Assembly: GCA_963585895.1 (NCBI GenBank)
Contig: CAUZXS010005779.1
Coordinates: 1 to 64,000, forward strand
From: Sepioteuthis lessoniana
Taxonomy: Eukaryota; Mollusca; Cephalopoda; Myopsida; Loliginidae
Direction of reading: 5' to 3'
DNA length: 64,000 bases
Both the position numbers and the translations under genes were made by a program. This document shows, piece after piece, positions 42,247 through 53,430 of the stretch; positions within the stretch are counted from its first letter, which is position 1; every line of letters begins with the position of its first letter. The notes below the pieces were generated by a model, which was not told the DNA's origin, did no database searches, and saw nothing but the letters and a program-made list of their open reading frames with translations.

Positions 42247-42454
42247 TTCATCCCCAACACTTGCCTGGTGAGTGAGAAATTGCAAAACTTGAATTGGGTG
42301 ATTTTATTTCTTTTATTTATTATTATTATTATTATAATAATAGTGTCTCAATGATATCTTTGTATTGTCAGTAGACTTTAGAATACAGTAATTATGTCCT
42401 CTGCCGTAGGCTAAGACCCCCACCCAAATAGATATCTTAGATATGGTAATAAAC

Positions 42455-43310
42455 TGTATCTTTGTCCAGTCAGGTGGGGCTGTAGAATACACCAGCTACA
42501 TCTCTGCAGAGGCGTAAGACATCCCCCAATGAGTGACCTGAATATGACACTAAACAATCTGATGATGAGGTTCCAGTAATGCTGGAGCTTTGGGGAATGT
42601 GGAGTATCCCTTCATTGCCATCGCTCCCAGGTTCACTCTGGCCTGAAGTGGTAGCACCGGATAGGGTCCAATCTATGGGTCAAATAGAACTAAACTGTGT
42701 ACTTAGGCTAAACTGAATTGTTTGAAATAGAACTGTTTTTGACATTGAAACTGAGTATACTAAAATGAACTGTTTGAAATAGAAGTGTTTTTAAATAGAA
42801 CTAAACTGTGTACTTATGGTAAACTAAATTGTTTGAAATAGAAGTGTTTTCAACACTGAAACTGTGTACTTATGCTAAACTGAATTGTTTCAAATAGAAC
42901 TGTTTTGACATTTAATCGTTTGTAAACAAAAACTCTACTTATACTAAACTGAATTGTTTGAAATTTAATTCAGTGTTAAATGGCCCAAAAAGGGTTGATA
43001 CGCCATAAAACAAAACAACCAACCAACTAAACTGCATCTGCTCCAGTTCTTAAGATCTGGGGTGTGTGGAGTACCCCTTCATTGCTATTACTCTCAGGTC
43101 CACTTTGACTTGGCGTGATAGAACCTGTTAGGAACATATCTATGAATCAAATAGATGTTTAAAAATTACTCATATTTGAGAGGATCGTGTGTAAAAAAAA
43201 CTCTTATGAAAAAAACTACACAAAAATGTAAATAACCTAAGATGGGTTGATGTGCCATTAAAATTAATCAATGAATTTAAAATTAATCAATCAATCAATC
43301 AATTTGCTTC
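42455..43310 (+). mobile_element. Two SINE B copies in line, the first with expanded satellite
   Basis: First copy 42455-43020: GTCAGGTGGGGCTGTAGAAT, CTCTGCAGAGGCGTAAGACA, TGACACTAAACAATCTGATG, then four to five internal units (AAACTGAATTGTTTGAAATA), ending GGGTTGATACGCCATAAAAC. Second copy 43020-43310 begins at CTAAACTGCATCTG and ends GATGGGTTGATGTGCCATTA with an (AATC)n tail. The second appears inserted at the tail of the first. Confidence 0.8.
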
Positions 43311-43319
43311 TGTTGGCAC

Positions 43320-43734
43320 TGCTATTTTAGTTTTTAAATGAACAGCATTTAATTTAAAGTAAAATACATCAACAAATGAATAAAATTATGGTCCTATGTA
43401 AGGCAATTTCATGTGTTGTCACCATCATCAGATGAAAAAAGAGAAAAGTAATTCAACTTCTGTATTTATGACAGAAAATTGATCACAACATGCGTGCACA
43501 CTGACTGAAAAAAAAGTATTTTTGTTCCATTGAACAAATAAATAATTATTTAAAATTATTTTATGTTGTGCTTTATCAGGAGGCAAATGGCACAAATGTA
43601 TTCAGGTGTCCACACAATGTTTAGAATAATGATATATAAAATTGTTTTTACTTTTGCTTGTTCTTGAGCAAAATAAAAATGTGCATTTTTGCTCATTTTA
43701 AAATAGGAAATAGGTTAATTTCTAAATTCTATCA
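43320..43734. other. AT-rich DNA, nothing recognised
   Basis: No SINE landmarks or frames. Confidence 0.4.
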
Positions 43735-43985
43735 TCTGGGATACAAGATCAAAGTTTGAAAGGAATAATGGCTACCTTCTATACTTTTACAACATAAACA
43801 ATTAAGAAATAACACATACTATCCAGAGACAAAATTTGTCTTATATAGTATTATCAAGAGCAAAAAAGTAGTTTGAAGAGAGTAATGACCATTTTCTATA
43901 CTTTTACAAGCTAGGCAATTAAGAAATAACACACACACTATACAGAAACAAAGTTTGTCTTACATAGTTTTATCTAGGTCACAAA
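43735..43985 (+). repeat. Tandem duplication of about 123 bp
   Basis: Shared landmarks in both halves: TTTGAA(A/G)(G/A)GA(A/G)TAATG, TTCTATACTTTTACAA, CAATTAAGAAATAACACA, GAAACAAAGTTTGTCTTACA (first half GAGACAAAATTTGTCTTATA). Confidence 0.85.
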
Positions 43986-44011
43986 AACTTGAAGTTTGAA
44001 GGTTTAAGTTT

Positions 44012-44240
44012 AGGTTTCTTTATTTTAATGGCATATCAACCTTTGTGGGTTATTTAATGCCAAAACCATTTTTATAGAACAGCAGTGATACTATTTAACC
44101 CATAGTTGAGGCGATAAGAGGGTTCAATACTTTTCCCAAAGGTATTAATCTGAAAGTGAATGTAATAGCATGACTGGAATTCGAGTTTGCTTAGTTTGAG
44201 ACTACAGTCCAGCACTTTAGCCATTACGCCACAGGGACTC
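44012..44240 (-). mobile_element. SINE A, full length
   Basis: TTTTAATGGCATATCAACCT, TTATTTAATGCCAAAACCAT, TAGAACAGCAGTGATACTAT, GAAAGTGAATGTAATAGCAT, ACTGGAATTCGAGTTTGC (B-box side) and TTTAGCCATTACGCCACAGG (A-box side). Confidence 0.88.
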
Positions 44241-44259
44241 CCCTTGGTCAATTTGAGTA

Positions 44260-45365
44260 CTGTAATTACTAGTGTATAACATGCATTCATGTATAATACA
44301 CACCCCTAACTTTCAGCAACAAAATTCTGGAAAAAACATCTCTCATGTATAATACACATTGACTTTTGGGAATTTGTAGCAGCTACATTTTAAACTAAAT
44401 TTATCATTTATTCAACTTTTTTTCTTGTCAGGTTGCATAGGGCAATTAGTTGCAATAGCCGAGAGTAATTAGTTATGATAGCCAAGAGTAATTAGTTGCG
44501 TTGGCAAAGAACAATCAGTCGTGAAGACAGGAAACTCCATTCCCGATTGAGGAACGGGAACTATTTATGGTGCCTTGGGGCATCCCATTGTGCACAAATG
44601 GACTATTCCACTGCATAGATCGTCATTGGCTGCTTGGAAGTAAGTGAAAGTATTTTATTATATAAACCAGCTTCAGTTAAGCATTGTAAGGAGGACGGCA
44701 CTGAGCTACGATCTGCTTTATTTTGTCTGCCAGCTGGACGCTTTACAGAGGTATGTGTTATTGTTATTCTACAGTTTGTATGAACTAAAAATAAGGATTC
44801 ATAAAATTTATGTTTTGAAACACAAAATTTACACAGTCAAGAACATGTTCACACAAAAATGTAACCAATTTTCAGTGAAAATCATAATCATCATCTTGTC
44901 ATGCCATCAGCACAGATATCCCTGACCCTCTCTCGCTACCTCTCCCTATCATTCATCGCTTCCGGCAAGTCCTCAGGGCTACACCCCGTATCCTCACAGG
45001 TTCGAGCTGGTCGCTCTGCTTTTGAGCTCATCCCTACTTCTCCATCTGTGTCCTGCATGTCTGGTTCGTCTAACTTGGATAGAGAAAATAAGTTTACAAA
45101 TTATATATAAACATGCTTTCCAGTAGCTATTTCTCAATAGCAGTATTAAACAAAAGTGTTTTCTACACATTGGTTAGTTTGGACCACAGATGTAACTTAT
45201 TTTCAGTCATGCTCTCTCAAATATGGTGACACATGTGGCCAAACAAAATGTAATAGTTTTGTGAATAATACACATCTAAAACTTTTAGGCTTAAAATTCT
45301 GGAAAAAAGTGTGTATTATATACGAATAATGGCAGTAATAATGAAACCCATTGTTATGCTAATAC
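44260..45365. mobile_element. Probable composite DNA element with partial inverted ends
   Basis: Left TGTATAATACACACCCCTAA and right (reverse complement) GTATATAATACACACTTTTT face each other. AAAATTCTGGAAAAAA occurs near both ends in the same orientation. Inside are a four-fold 29-bp-like repeat (GAGAGTAATTAGTTATGATA, 44450-44520), a promoter-like segment (TATTATATAAACCAGCTTCA, about 44655) and a LINE 3' end (44885-45085). It may be several insertions in one old element; the superfamily is unknown. Confidence 0.4.
44885..45085 (-). mobile_element. LINE 3' end, same family as 10.3 kb
   Basis: CAGATATCCCTGACCCTCTC, CATTCATCGCTTCCGGCAAG, TCCTCAGGGCTACACCCCGT and ATCCTCACAGG, then a short deletion, GAGCTCATCCCTACTTCTCC and TGTCCTGCATGTCTGGTTCG. 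The minus strand translates to SPEDLPEAMNDRERWRERVR, the conserved C-terminus of this LINE. The (GAT)n-like 3' tail is at 44881-44897. Confidence 0.88.
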
Positions 45366-45751
45366 AATGAAATATGCAAATATGTTATTTTATTTTCTAA
45401 AAATAAAATCATCTCATAGAAGCATGAACTTGCATGTTCCACCTTAAGCAGATAATCACTTTTATCTTTGAACTTCAGTACAGTTTTATATAAACAATAA
45501 AACTAAGAAATGTCAAACATGTTTCTTATATAAAATATAATGCAATTGCAAAATTATTTTTAAATACTGCAATTTGATTTCATAAATTTGTTGAATCTAT
45601 AAATTTATGTATCTTGTTTCTAGTTGTTATGTTATGAGGTAATAAAGCCATCAGCCTATTTTTTGTCTTGGATTTATGACATGAAAAATCATAAAACCAA
45701 ACCATGAAATACATCAACTTGAGTAACATATCAGACACAAGTTACATATTT
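45366..45751. other. AT-rich DNA, nothing recognised
   Basis: No repeat landmarks or frames seen. Confidence 0.4.
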
Positions 45752-46272
45752 ACAAGAGTGAGTCAAAAGTTTTGCAATATTTGGTAATGTGAAGCACATT
45801 TCAGCAGCTCTAGATGCTGAGGTTGTGAGTGACAAATCTAAGTTTGAGATACTGAGCTCGCCTGATACTCTCTCAGTGCTACTCACTGGATTTACCTCAA
45901 TGATTTGAAGCATGACCTCAGAATCCTTTAAGTTTTTGCAATCTGAGTGAAATTTCTTTAACTATCTGGTTACTCTACAGGGATCAATTCTGCCTTCACC
46001 TTTTGCACAACAAATATTTTTGGTTGCTTCTACAGTGTTATGGCCCAGTTTAAACTTGTAAAGCATAAATTTCTGAATTAGATTACTTTACAAATCTGTG
46101 TGGCTTTCAAATCACACTGAAATAATTCACAATGTATCAGTAGACCAACTACCATGATATTACCAACCACAGTGAGAACCTTCAATGGCTTAAAGTGTGT
46201 TGGTCACATGATATACACACTACAAAGTAGCACATACCAAAATATTGCAAAACTTTTTACTCATCCTAGTGT
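45752..46272. mobile_element. Mariner-like deletion derivative
   Basis: Inverted ends: left GTGAGTCAAAAGTTTTGCAA, right (reverse complement) GATGAGTAAAAAGTTTTGCA. The inside holds no recognised transposase blocks. It shares its right end with the element at 47.2-47.7 kb. Confidence 0.65.
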
Positions 46273-46274
46273 AT

Positions 46275-47175
46275 ATATATATAAATACATATATTGTGTT
46301 CCCAAAAAATTCATACATACTTTAACCATTGACTGTGTTTTCAAAATAGAAAGGTTTAATTACACCTAATACTGATAATCCACAGGACACTGTTACCAAG
46401 GGTAAGTTGATGTGGTGTTCAATCATAACATTTGGGTTTTAAGGTGTCCAGTAGTTGCAATTGTAGCATTTGAGACATTTAACTTTTATAGCATAATACT
46501 TGTAACAATGAATGAATTGAGAACATCAATTGAAATGATTTAAGATTGCAATTCTGTCTGTGCACATTACTAGCAGTGCCTCAACCAGAATGGTCATCAG
46601 TTCAAAAATCTGCAATATCACAAAATATTCTGTAATTCAAACTTGGATTATAAAATTTAAATATATCTTAAACATTGTATTCATAATAAATCAAAGGGTA
46701 TAAATTTGGGAGGACATCCTATGTATGTGTATATATATATATATATATGGGAAAGAAAAATGGATAAGCTGAAATTGGAGTTAAAACTTTTCACACTGCA
46801 CCTAATCATTTCCAAACATAAAATGAACACATGAAGGAAGATATTGCCGTATTCATGCCAACTGGTAATGTTTATTTTTATGAATGGTGTTTTAACTAAA
46901 AATTTGAAAATTATTGGAAGATATTTTTAACCAAAATATCATGACTAAAATTATTTAGGGAATATATTATTATTCTCAACACATTGCAGATTTCTATGAC
47001 TCTAGGTTGCTTAGAGTATAGCAGTCCACAATGTATTAAGAATAATAACTCATCTAAAAAAATATAGACAAGTATTCTTTAGACTGAAAATTTATTTAAA
47101 TACAATGTTGATTTATATTTAAAAACTATTTTTAAATTGTCTAAATTACTCCATTGATGGTGAAAAATAGGTGTA
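46275..47175. other. AT-rich DNA with one (TA)n run
   Basis: TA run at about 46733-46749. No gene or repeat landmarks recognised. Confidence 0.4.
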
Positions 47176-47716
47176 TATACCAGGTTGAGTCAAAAGTTCT
47201 TTCAGGTTTTCACTGGTGATTTTTTTGCAATTTATATCTTCTTATATCATTAATTTGATACAACTTGTGCAATCATTGCTGAATAGTTTTTGCTTTATTT
47301 TCATATATAAAATGATTTATTCTTTACTTTTCACATTTGATAATGAATGGTAAAAAAATTGCAATTAGAAACATTTTACACTAATAATGTTAAAAAAAAA
47401 AGGAGTGATTGCAAGGGCAGCAACAAAATAAATTAACAATGTGGAAGACCCAGGAAGAATCAACAAACATGTGGCATAAAACTAGTTCAGATATTTCAAG
47501 GAAGGTGACACCAGCCTCAAAGATAAACCAAGGTCAGGGAAACCTGCTGTTGTGGAAGACAAGGCCTTCATTGAAATGGTTGAATAACAGTCAAGTACAA
47601 GCACTTACACATTGTTCACAAAGCACCATCAATTGATATCTCTATAAGCTTATCCTTGTGAACAGATGCTGAAATAACTTAAAATATTGCAAAACTTTTG
47701 ACTCATCCTAGTAATT
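47176..47716 (+). mobile_element. Mariner-like deletion derivative with transposase N-terminus
   Basis: Left GGTTGAGTCAAAAGTTCTTT and right (reverse complement) GATGAGTCAAAAGTTTTGCA. The plus strand in two frames gives DISRKVTPAS and a KPRSG(K/R)PAVVEDKAFIEM region, then SQSTIN. These resemble the HTH and linker part of mariner transposases. The catalytic part is missing. Confidence 0.7.
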
Positions 47717-47719
47717 TCA

Positions 47720-48107
47720 AATATCAAATAAAATTTTTATGAAAGGGTTTTGAAACCAATAATAATCTTGTGTTTAATAATGGAAAATAGTTTAATTTTT
47801 GTTCCAAATTTGTCAAAAGGTGTCATGTCATTTCTTTTGACACCTCCATAAGCTTGGCCATGTTGAACTATTAAGAAAAGCTTGAAATATGAAAACCTTA
47901 ACTCAATCTTTTATTTATATATATGAACTTTGAATTTAGTAAAGTGTGTAGCAGAATATTTAACTTTTTTCTTGCTATATTAACTTGAGGAAGGTCAAAA
48001 CTAATCATCATTTTAATTGTAAATCTTTTATTTTTTTCTTCCAATTCACATATTATTCTGAATTTGTATTTCTAAATAAAATTTCTATCCTTCTTCCCTC
48101 CCTCACA

Positions 48108-48111
<4 letters not shown>
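47720..48111. other. AT-rich DNA, nothing recognised
   Basis: Ends in a compound (TA)n(GT)n tract at 48112-48161. Confidence 0.4.

Positions 48112-48161
<50 letters not shown>
48112..48161. repeat. (TA)n(GT)n microsatellite
   Basis: About 11 TA units followed by about 14 GT units. Confidence 0.95.
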
Positions 48162-48163
<2 letters not shown>

Positions 48164-48299
48164 TTGGGCAGCAGTCTTTCATTTAAGCATGCTTGATTAA
48201 ATAAAAATACATTTTGTCAATATTTTCATTAAGATCCTTTTGAGTTTCCTGATAAGTTTTTTTTTTTTTTTAATATTCTATATTTTTTGATAATATTAT

Positions 48300-48572
48300 A
48301 TTTCTGTTGATAGCATTCTGTTTTTTAAATTCATCAGCATCTCAGTTTTATCCAACTCTGCATTTATGTAACTTGGTAATGTTACAAAAATCAAAAAAAC
48401 TCTTTAAAAAAAACATGCAAGCAACTCCTGATGATGACCTACAAAAGGTCCGAAAGCACAATTTTGGTAAATTTATCCACCAATTCCAACCTGAAACCAA
48501 GATACTTATCAGGAAACTTGAAAGGATCTTAATAAAATTATATAGACAAAATGTGTCTTTATTATTTAATCA

Positions 48573-48576
<4 letters not shown>
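48300..48576 (+). mobile_element. Penelope-like tail, second copy
   Basis: Colinear with 32.9-33.2 kb: hammerhead-like core (CTGATGA at 48428-48434, stem GACCT/AGGTC, GAAA at 48452-48455), then a tail with CCAATTCCAACCTGAAACCA, GGAAACTTGAAAGGATCTTA and ATATAGACAAAATGTGTCTT (compare AGGAATTCGAACGGATCCAG and ATGTAGACATAAGATGTCTA). It ends at (TA)n, as the first does. No GIY-YIG frame is left. Confidence 0.7.

Positions 48577-48614
<38 letters not shown>
48577..48614. repeat. (TA)n microsatellite
   Basis: About 18 TA units at the end of the Penelope-like tail. Confidence 0.95.
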
Positions 48615-48618
<4 letters not shown>

Positions 48619-48619
48619 A

Positions 48620-51100
48620 TAGATATGGGAATAGTTTTGATATTTGAGTGACTGGTGTATTTTGGTGAAAGATTTCAGAATGAATGATACATTATGGGGA
48701 AAGGAATAATATAGTATGTTTTTGATCAGTGAATGAAACTAGATTATTTAAAGATAGGATAGCAAAGTCCAGCCTACCACTCCCAATTTTTTTTACATAA
48801 AATACCATGTGGCAGCAGACTAGAGAAGTTATCACTGACCTGGAGACAAATGGTGAAAGCCCCTGTGTAAGAAGATTAAATCCATAGAGATGAAGATGTC
48901 CCAAATGCAACTTGATCTCAAGAAGACTTGGATTTCACTTTTTCAACAAACCTTTAGAAGGTTTTAAGAAAATAAACAATAAAGATACCTTGTTTCTTTA
49001 AGAAGGTAGCATTACTGATTCAATCTCTTGACCAATAAACGATCATACCAATATTTGCTTGACTCTACAAACTGCTCTGAGGGTCACCCCCCACACCAAT
49101 AAACTTTGTTGCAAACATGTTTGTTGTATCCCCCTTGTAACACATTTGTATTTGGTGTCTGATGAATTATCTACTTAGAGCAGATTATTTATTTTAAAGT
49201 TCTTTTCAGTTGAAAAACATCAACCCACATCCTGAATAAAATGTAAAGAGAAAAAGGAAATTTATTACACATAATTTAGACAATACATAAGAAACGTATA
49301 TAATCCTGCTGAAGAGTGAATATACATACAAACATACAAATTATTTTTGTGCTAAACATTATTATTGGAAAAAAAAATCTTGTTTTATATCAGAAACAAA
49401 TACATTTTTTGAATAAGAGTATTTTGTCTTGGCAGTAATTTTTCTTTAAGAACTAAATAGTGAATTTTCTTCATTCGTTAATTTCTACTTGGATATTTTT
49501 GGTATGGAAAGGATTAGAAATGGAATATACAGAAACAAATGTATACATAGACAAGTCAGTTTTTGTTTGATTTCATATCGACAAAAATCTTTTTTAGGTA
49601 ACTTGACAGCATCAATTAAGTCATGAAAATCTAAAAAGCATTTTTAAAGTGGAAAATTAAATTTAAAAAAAAAAAAAATGAAAGATAAATCCATCGAAAG
49701 ATGAAGAATGTGAAAAAATGACTTGGAAAGAAATAATTATTCATTAAAAGGGAAAAGTAAAATATTTTTAAAATAAGAATTCAACTTAATGTCAAAGAAA
49801 AAAAATTAAGAATATTTTCATCGATACGAGACTAACAAAAAAAGACTTAAAAACTAAACCATTATTTCATATTTCACATACGTCTATTAGCAAAAATTGA
49901 AATTTAAAAATTCGAAATATTTTAAATGTTTTAAAACCCATTTTTTTTTCTTTCTTGAATAATTAAAGACGTATTTGTAATATGAAGCAAGGGAAATAAT
50001 TAGTGAATATAAAAAGTTCAAGACAAAAAATAAAATAATTAAAAAATTCCATCAAACGTCAAAATTCAAAGCTCAAAGATAATTTTATGCCAATTTTATT
50101 CTAAGTGATTTTTTTTTCTCCAGATTATTTGATCAAATTAAAGTGTGTGTTTAATTTTTGCATTTAGCCAAGTTTGTTGAGAGAGAAAGAAAACGAAAAA
50201 ATAAAATTCTGCTTCCCCTCTCGGGTAGTTGTTATTGTTGTGAAATCAAAACAATTGATTCCTTAAAAGTTTTCTGCACAAGTTTTCTTTGTTTTCATTT
50301 AAAATAAAAGTTTTTATAGCAAATCATTGAATTAGTGACCTAAACATTTTTCTTTCAAATTAATCAAATGAAAACATCTAAATTAGTTGGATTTGGCTTT
50401 AAACTTAGAAATCAAAATAAAACCTTTAAATATTATTTTATGGAATTATTTATTTCCTTGGTCTAATTTTAATTTAAAAAAACACCCCCCCCCATAAAAT
50501 GCGCATTCAGATCAATGTTTTTTTTTTTACCACGATTTATATTGCAAGTATATCTTATTTTAACTGGAAAAAAAAGGTATATCATATGAAACATGGTAAT
50601 AAATAACCTTATATATTTACATATTAATATTTAGTCTTATTTGAAATAAAGATTTTTAAAAAAATTTAAAGAGAAATATTGGCTAAGGAAACAAAGTGAT
50701 TTTTATTGAATAATAGTTTTTTGTTTCTTTAATCTAGTTAGGAATTTAATGTAGTGAATAACCAATTCTTCCTTTAAGTAATGATTGGAGAAGGAGGAGG
50801 TGTGTTTGGTCATATGACAGTTTTGTCGTCAGTCGTTTCGTAGAAAAGACTGAAAGAACTGGCGATTTTTCAAATTATTTCCCGTTTTTATTTATAAGTG
50901 AATGTAACAAAGTGTCAATATTTCGAGATTTTCCATTAACACCATAAATGCTATTTTACTTTTTTTATTTTAGCATATCAGCTTGGGTACATAAAAAGTA
51001 ATTGAGCCTTAAAATCAAAATAAAAATAGCTTTGTTTTGGATCATTTTTTTAGAGAGACAGAGAGAGAAAAACAGAGAGAGAAACTTGATTTCCTTAAAC
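48620..51100. other. Nearly repeat-free AT-rich DNA
   Basis: About 2.5 kb without SINE or transposon landmarks, rich in A-runs and T-runs. The scarcity of repeats beside a gene may reflect transcribed or regulatory DNA downstream of the 52-kb gene. No exon was recognised. Confidence 0.45.
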
Positions 51101-51313
51101 ATGGCTGCCTAGCGGTCACGTGACAAGGTTTACAGATGATTTTTCAAAAAAAAAAAAAAATACAAGAAAATTTATCTAAGAAATTAAATTCACGTAAAAA
51201 TAAAGAAAATACGTATATAAATAAAAAAAAAAAAGAATAACTAACTTCTAAGAAATAAAATAAAAAAATCAACCGAAGTAAGCAAATGTCACGTGGCACA
51301 GGAGGCCATATTG
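51101..51313. promoter_or_regulatory. Candidate promoter: two CACGTG boxes and GCCAT motifs
   Basis: CATGGCTGCC followed by GTCACGTGAC (51115-51124), and 170 bp on GTCACGTGGC (51288-51297) followed by GGCCATATTG (51304-51313). CACGTG boxes of this form bind USF/MiT-type factors, and ATGGC/GCCAT is the YY1 core. They are islands of specific sequence in poly(A/T) DNA. On the minus strand this could serve a transcript towards lower coordinates, possibly TCAIM; that is inference. Confidence 0.35.
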
Positions 51314-51599
51314 TTTAACCAAGAAAATTCAAAAAAAAAAAAAAAAGTAAAAAAAAAAGAGGCTAATATTAATTTTACACCCGAAGCTGTTGTTACTGTT
51401 GGCACGCATTTCTTTTCCTTATTTCCTCTATTTTCTTTAATCCTTCCACACACTACGGTCAAACAATTGAACATAACGATTTTACAAGAAAAGAAAAGTA
51501 AATATACACGTATTGTCTCCATACATCCACAGTAAAGAAAGATAGACAAATTCCTATAAAAATGATGTCCAATTCCATGCAAGTGATGAATGCACATTT

Positions 51600-51600
51600 C

Positions 51601-51632
<32 letters not shown>

Positions 51633-51638
51633 TATAAA
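51600..51638. repeat. (TA)n microsatellite
   Basis: About 18 TA units with one interruption. Confidence 0.93.
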
Positions 51639-51963
51639 ACTAGTTTGTAATGTAGGGCGGCTGGCAAGGCAGGTGTTCTTTACATGTTTTTGTTTATCTT
51701 GTTGATTAAAAAAAATTCAGGTGAGATAAAAATTAGTATAAAAAAAGGGGGGTGTTTGGGTTTAGGTTATTTTTTTTTAAATTTTTATCTTACCTCATAT
51801 CACAAATATCACTTTCTTTGAAAAGAAATTTTGAAAACTTAACTTAGATTTTTTTAAAGTCATTTTTAAGTAGAAAACTGGGACGAATCAGCTGAAAATT
51901 ATTTAGAGATTTTTTTGTGGGGCAAAATAGGTGTTAATCCTGACCTCAAAAAAGGCGATAATT

Positions 51964-51969
51964 TTATTT
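51964..51969 (-). promoter_or_regulatory. Candidate poly(A) signal of the intronless gene
   Basis: AATAAA on the minus strand about 145 bp past the TAA stop. Others occur further on; this is the first. Confidence 0.35.
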
Positions 51970-52110
51970 ATTTTTTTTATAAAAAAAAAAAAAAAGAGAC
52001 TTAAATGCAGTCAAGTGTTTTTAAGCTTATTTGCAATATGAGGTAAGTTAAAAAAAAAAAAAATTAATGAATTGTAAAATGAAACAAATAACGGCTAATA
52101 AATGCAAAAA

Positions 52111-53226
52111 TTATCCAAAATCCGGATTGACAGTAACAGTTATCCCATCTAGTAGATTCCATTTTTCAGATAAACCTCGCGAAGGATTTTGACTGGGACT
52201 GTTAATATTATTAACAATATTTGCCCTAGACGACGAAGAAGCAGTATTGTTATTACTGTAAATATTATTACAACTATTATCGTTATTTGACGATTTGTTT
52301 TTATTTTCAGACTTCGCATTACCCTCAGAGGAAATAGAGGTTTGCTGTCCAGTCTGACTAACAATGGAGAGACTATTTTCCTGGTCGACCTCCTCCTCCT
52401 CCTCCTCTTCTTCTTCTTCTTCCTCGTCACTTTTTGTCATATATTCGGGGATTTCACTCGGCCTTATCTCTGTCCTGGGCCTCATGCTTTTTCTAGCAGT
52501 TTGCTTTCTGTTCGTGAAAACAGGGGTGGTGTTTGCTGACGGGGTCCTTGCCAAAGGACCCAGCCCGCTTTTCTCACCATCGTCATCATCTGAATAAGAG
52601 GATTCATTTTCTCTCTTTCCTTCGTCATCACTGCTACTACTGTGATAACTATTTCGCCGAACCTGTCTCTGACCATCAGAGCTTGATCGGGTCCTTGAAA
52701 GAGAGTCTTTTTTCGACCCACCCTGGGAAACCAAATCGTCCTCTTTTGTAAGGTCTACAACGTCTGGAAATGTACTCCTGGTGTTGTTAGCAAGGGTGGT
52801 GCTCCTGGAACGGTTGTTATAGCAATTATTACTAGATGAAGACGAAGTAGTTGGAGTGGTGGTTGTAGAAGCCGGCGACCTGGGGGGTGAAAAACTAAAG
52901 GTTGGTCTGTAATTACATGGGGTGAGTTCGCCAGAAGAATTCATCATCCCTGGTAAATATCTCACATAATATCGGCCCTGAATCTGTTTTGATTCAGTGA
53001 TGAACATGATCAAGCGGTCTAGATCCTCCAGGCTGGGGTCGTGGACGGCATAAGCCTTCGATGAAGCGTAATTATTCTGGTTATTAACATAACTTGAACT
53101 GTTATTATTGCTGCTATCCGTATTGTTGGTACTGTTGCTGTTAGTAAGGGATGAGGTTTCTAGGGTTGAGTCGAGGTACCCTCGTTTGCGGGTCCCCTCT
53201 TGCCGCCGACGCATATCGAAGCTCAT
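52111..53226 (-). CDS. Unknown Ser/Asn-rich protein with histone H3-like motif
   Basis: 371 codons, one exon. The start chosen is the ATG in AAAAAATGAGC (53226); the longer frame has only a GTG in front. Layout: basic N-terminus (RRRQEGTRKR, 6-15); Ser/Asn-rich linker (25-57); a non-repetitive block, the likeliest folded part (AYAVHDPSLEDLDRLIMFIT 59-78, GRYYVRYLPGMM 84-95); SPPRSPAS (113-120); a SUMO-interacting-motif-like VVDLTKEDD (156-164); RRNSYHSSSSDDE with kinase-type sites (190-202); KQTARKS (241-247), identical to histone H3 residues 4-10; a Glu tract (268-279); Asn/Ser linker; and a tidy C-terminus EKWNLLDGITVTVNPDFG. Probably nuclear, to judge by basic clusters, the acidic tract and the H3-like motif, but this is inference. 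Homologue not recognised. CpG use is higher than in flanking DNA, as at a real first exon. Confidence 0.75.
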   Translation of the reverse strand: MSFDMRRRQEGTRKRGYLDSTLETSSLTNSNSTNNTDSSNNNSSSYVNNQNNYASSKAYAVHDPSLEDLDRLIMFITESKQIQGRYYVRYLPGMMNSSGELTPCNYRPTFSFSPPRSPASTTTTPTTSSSSSNNCYNNRSRSTTLANNTRSTFPDVVDLTKEDDLVSQGGSKKDSLSRTRSSSDGQRQVRRNSYHSSSSDDEGKRENESSYSDDDDGEKSGLGPLARTPSANTTPVFTNRKQTARKSMRPRTEIRPSEIPEYMTKSDEEEEEEEEEEEEVDQENSLSIVSQTGQQTSISSEGNAKSENKNKSSNNDNSCNNIYSNNNTASSSSRANIVNNINSPSQNPSRGLSEKWNLLDGITVTVNPDFG

Positions 53227-53430
53227 TTTTTCTTCTTGTTTAGCACGACGGGAAGATCCCACTCTAGTGCTTCACTCCCCCCACAGCTGTTGCTATTGAA
53301 GGAGGAGGAGACAAGCAAAGAAGACGAACAAGAAGAAAGAAGAGTTGTTATTGTCGAGCCAAAAAAACCGAGCAGGCACAGCACGTACTAAAAAAGCAAG
53401 TCAGCCACCACCACTACTACAAGAACTGTT

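Noticed and set aside
52149-52597. Frames on either strand over the Glu-tract region of the 52-kb gene
   Set aside because: Shadows of the triplet repeat in the longer minus-strand frame, which has better composition and a good start context.
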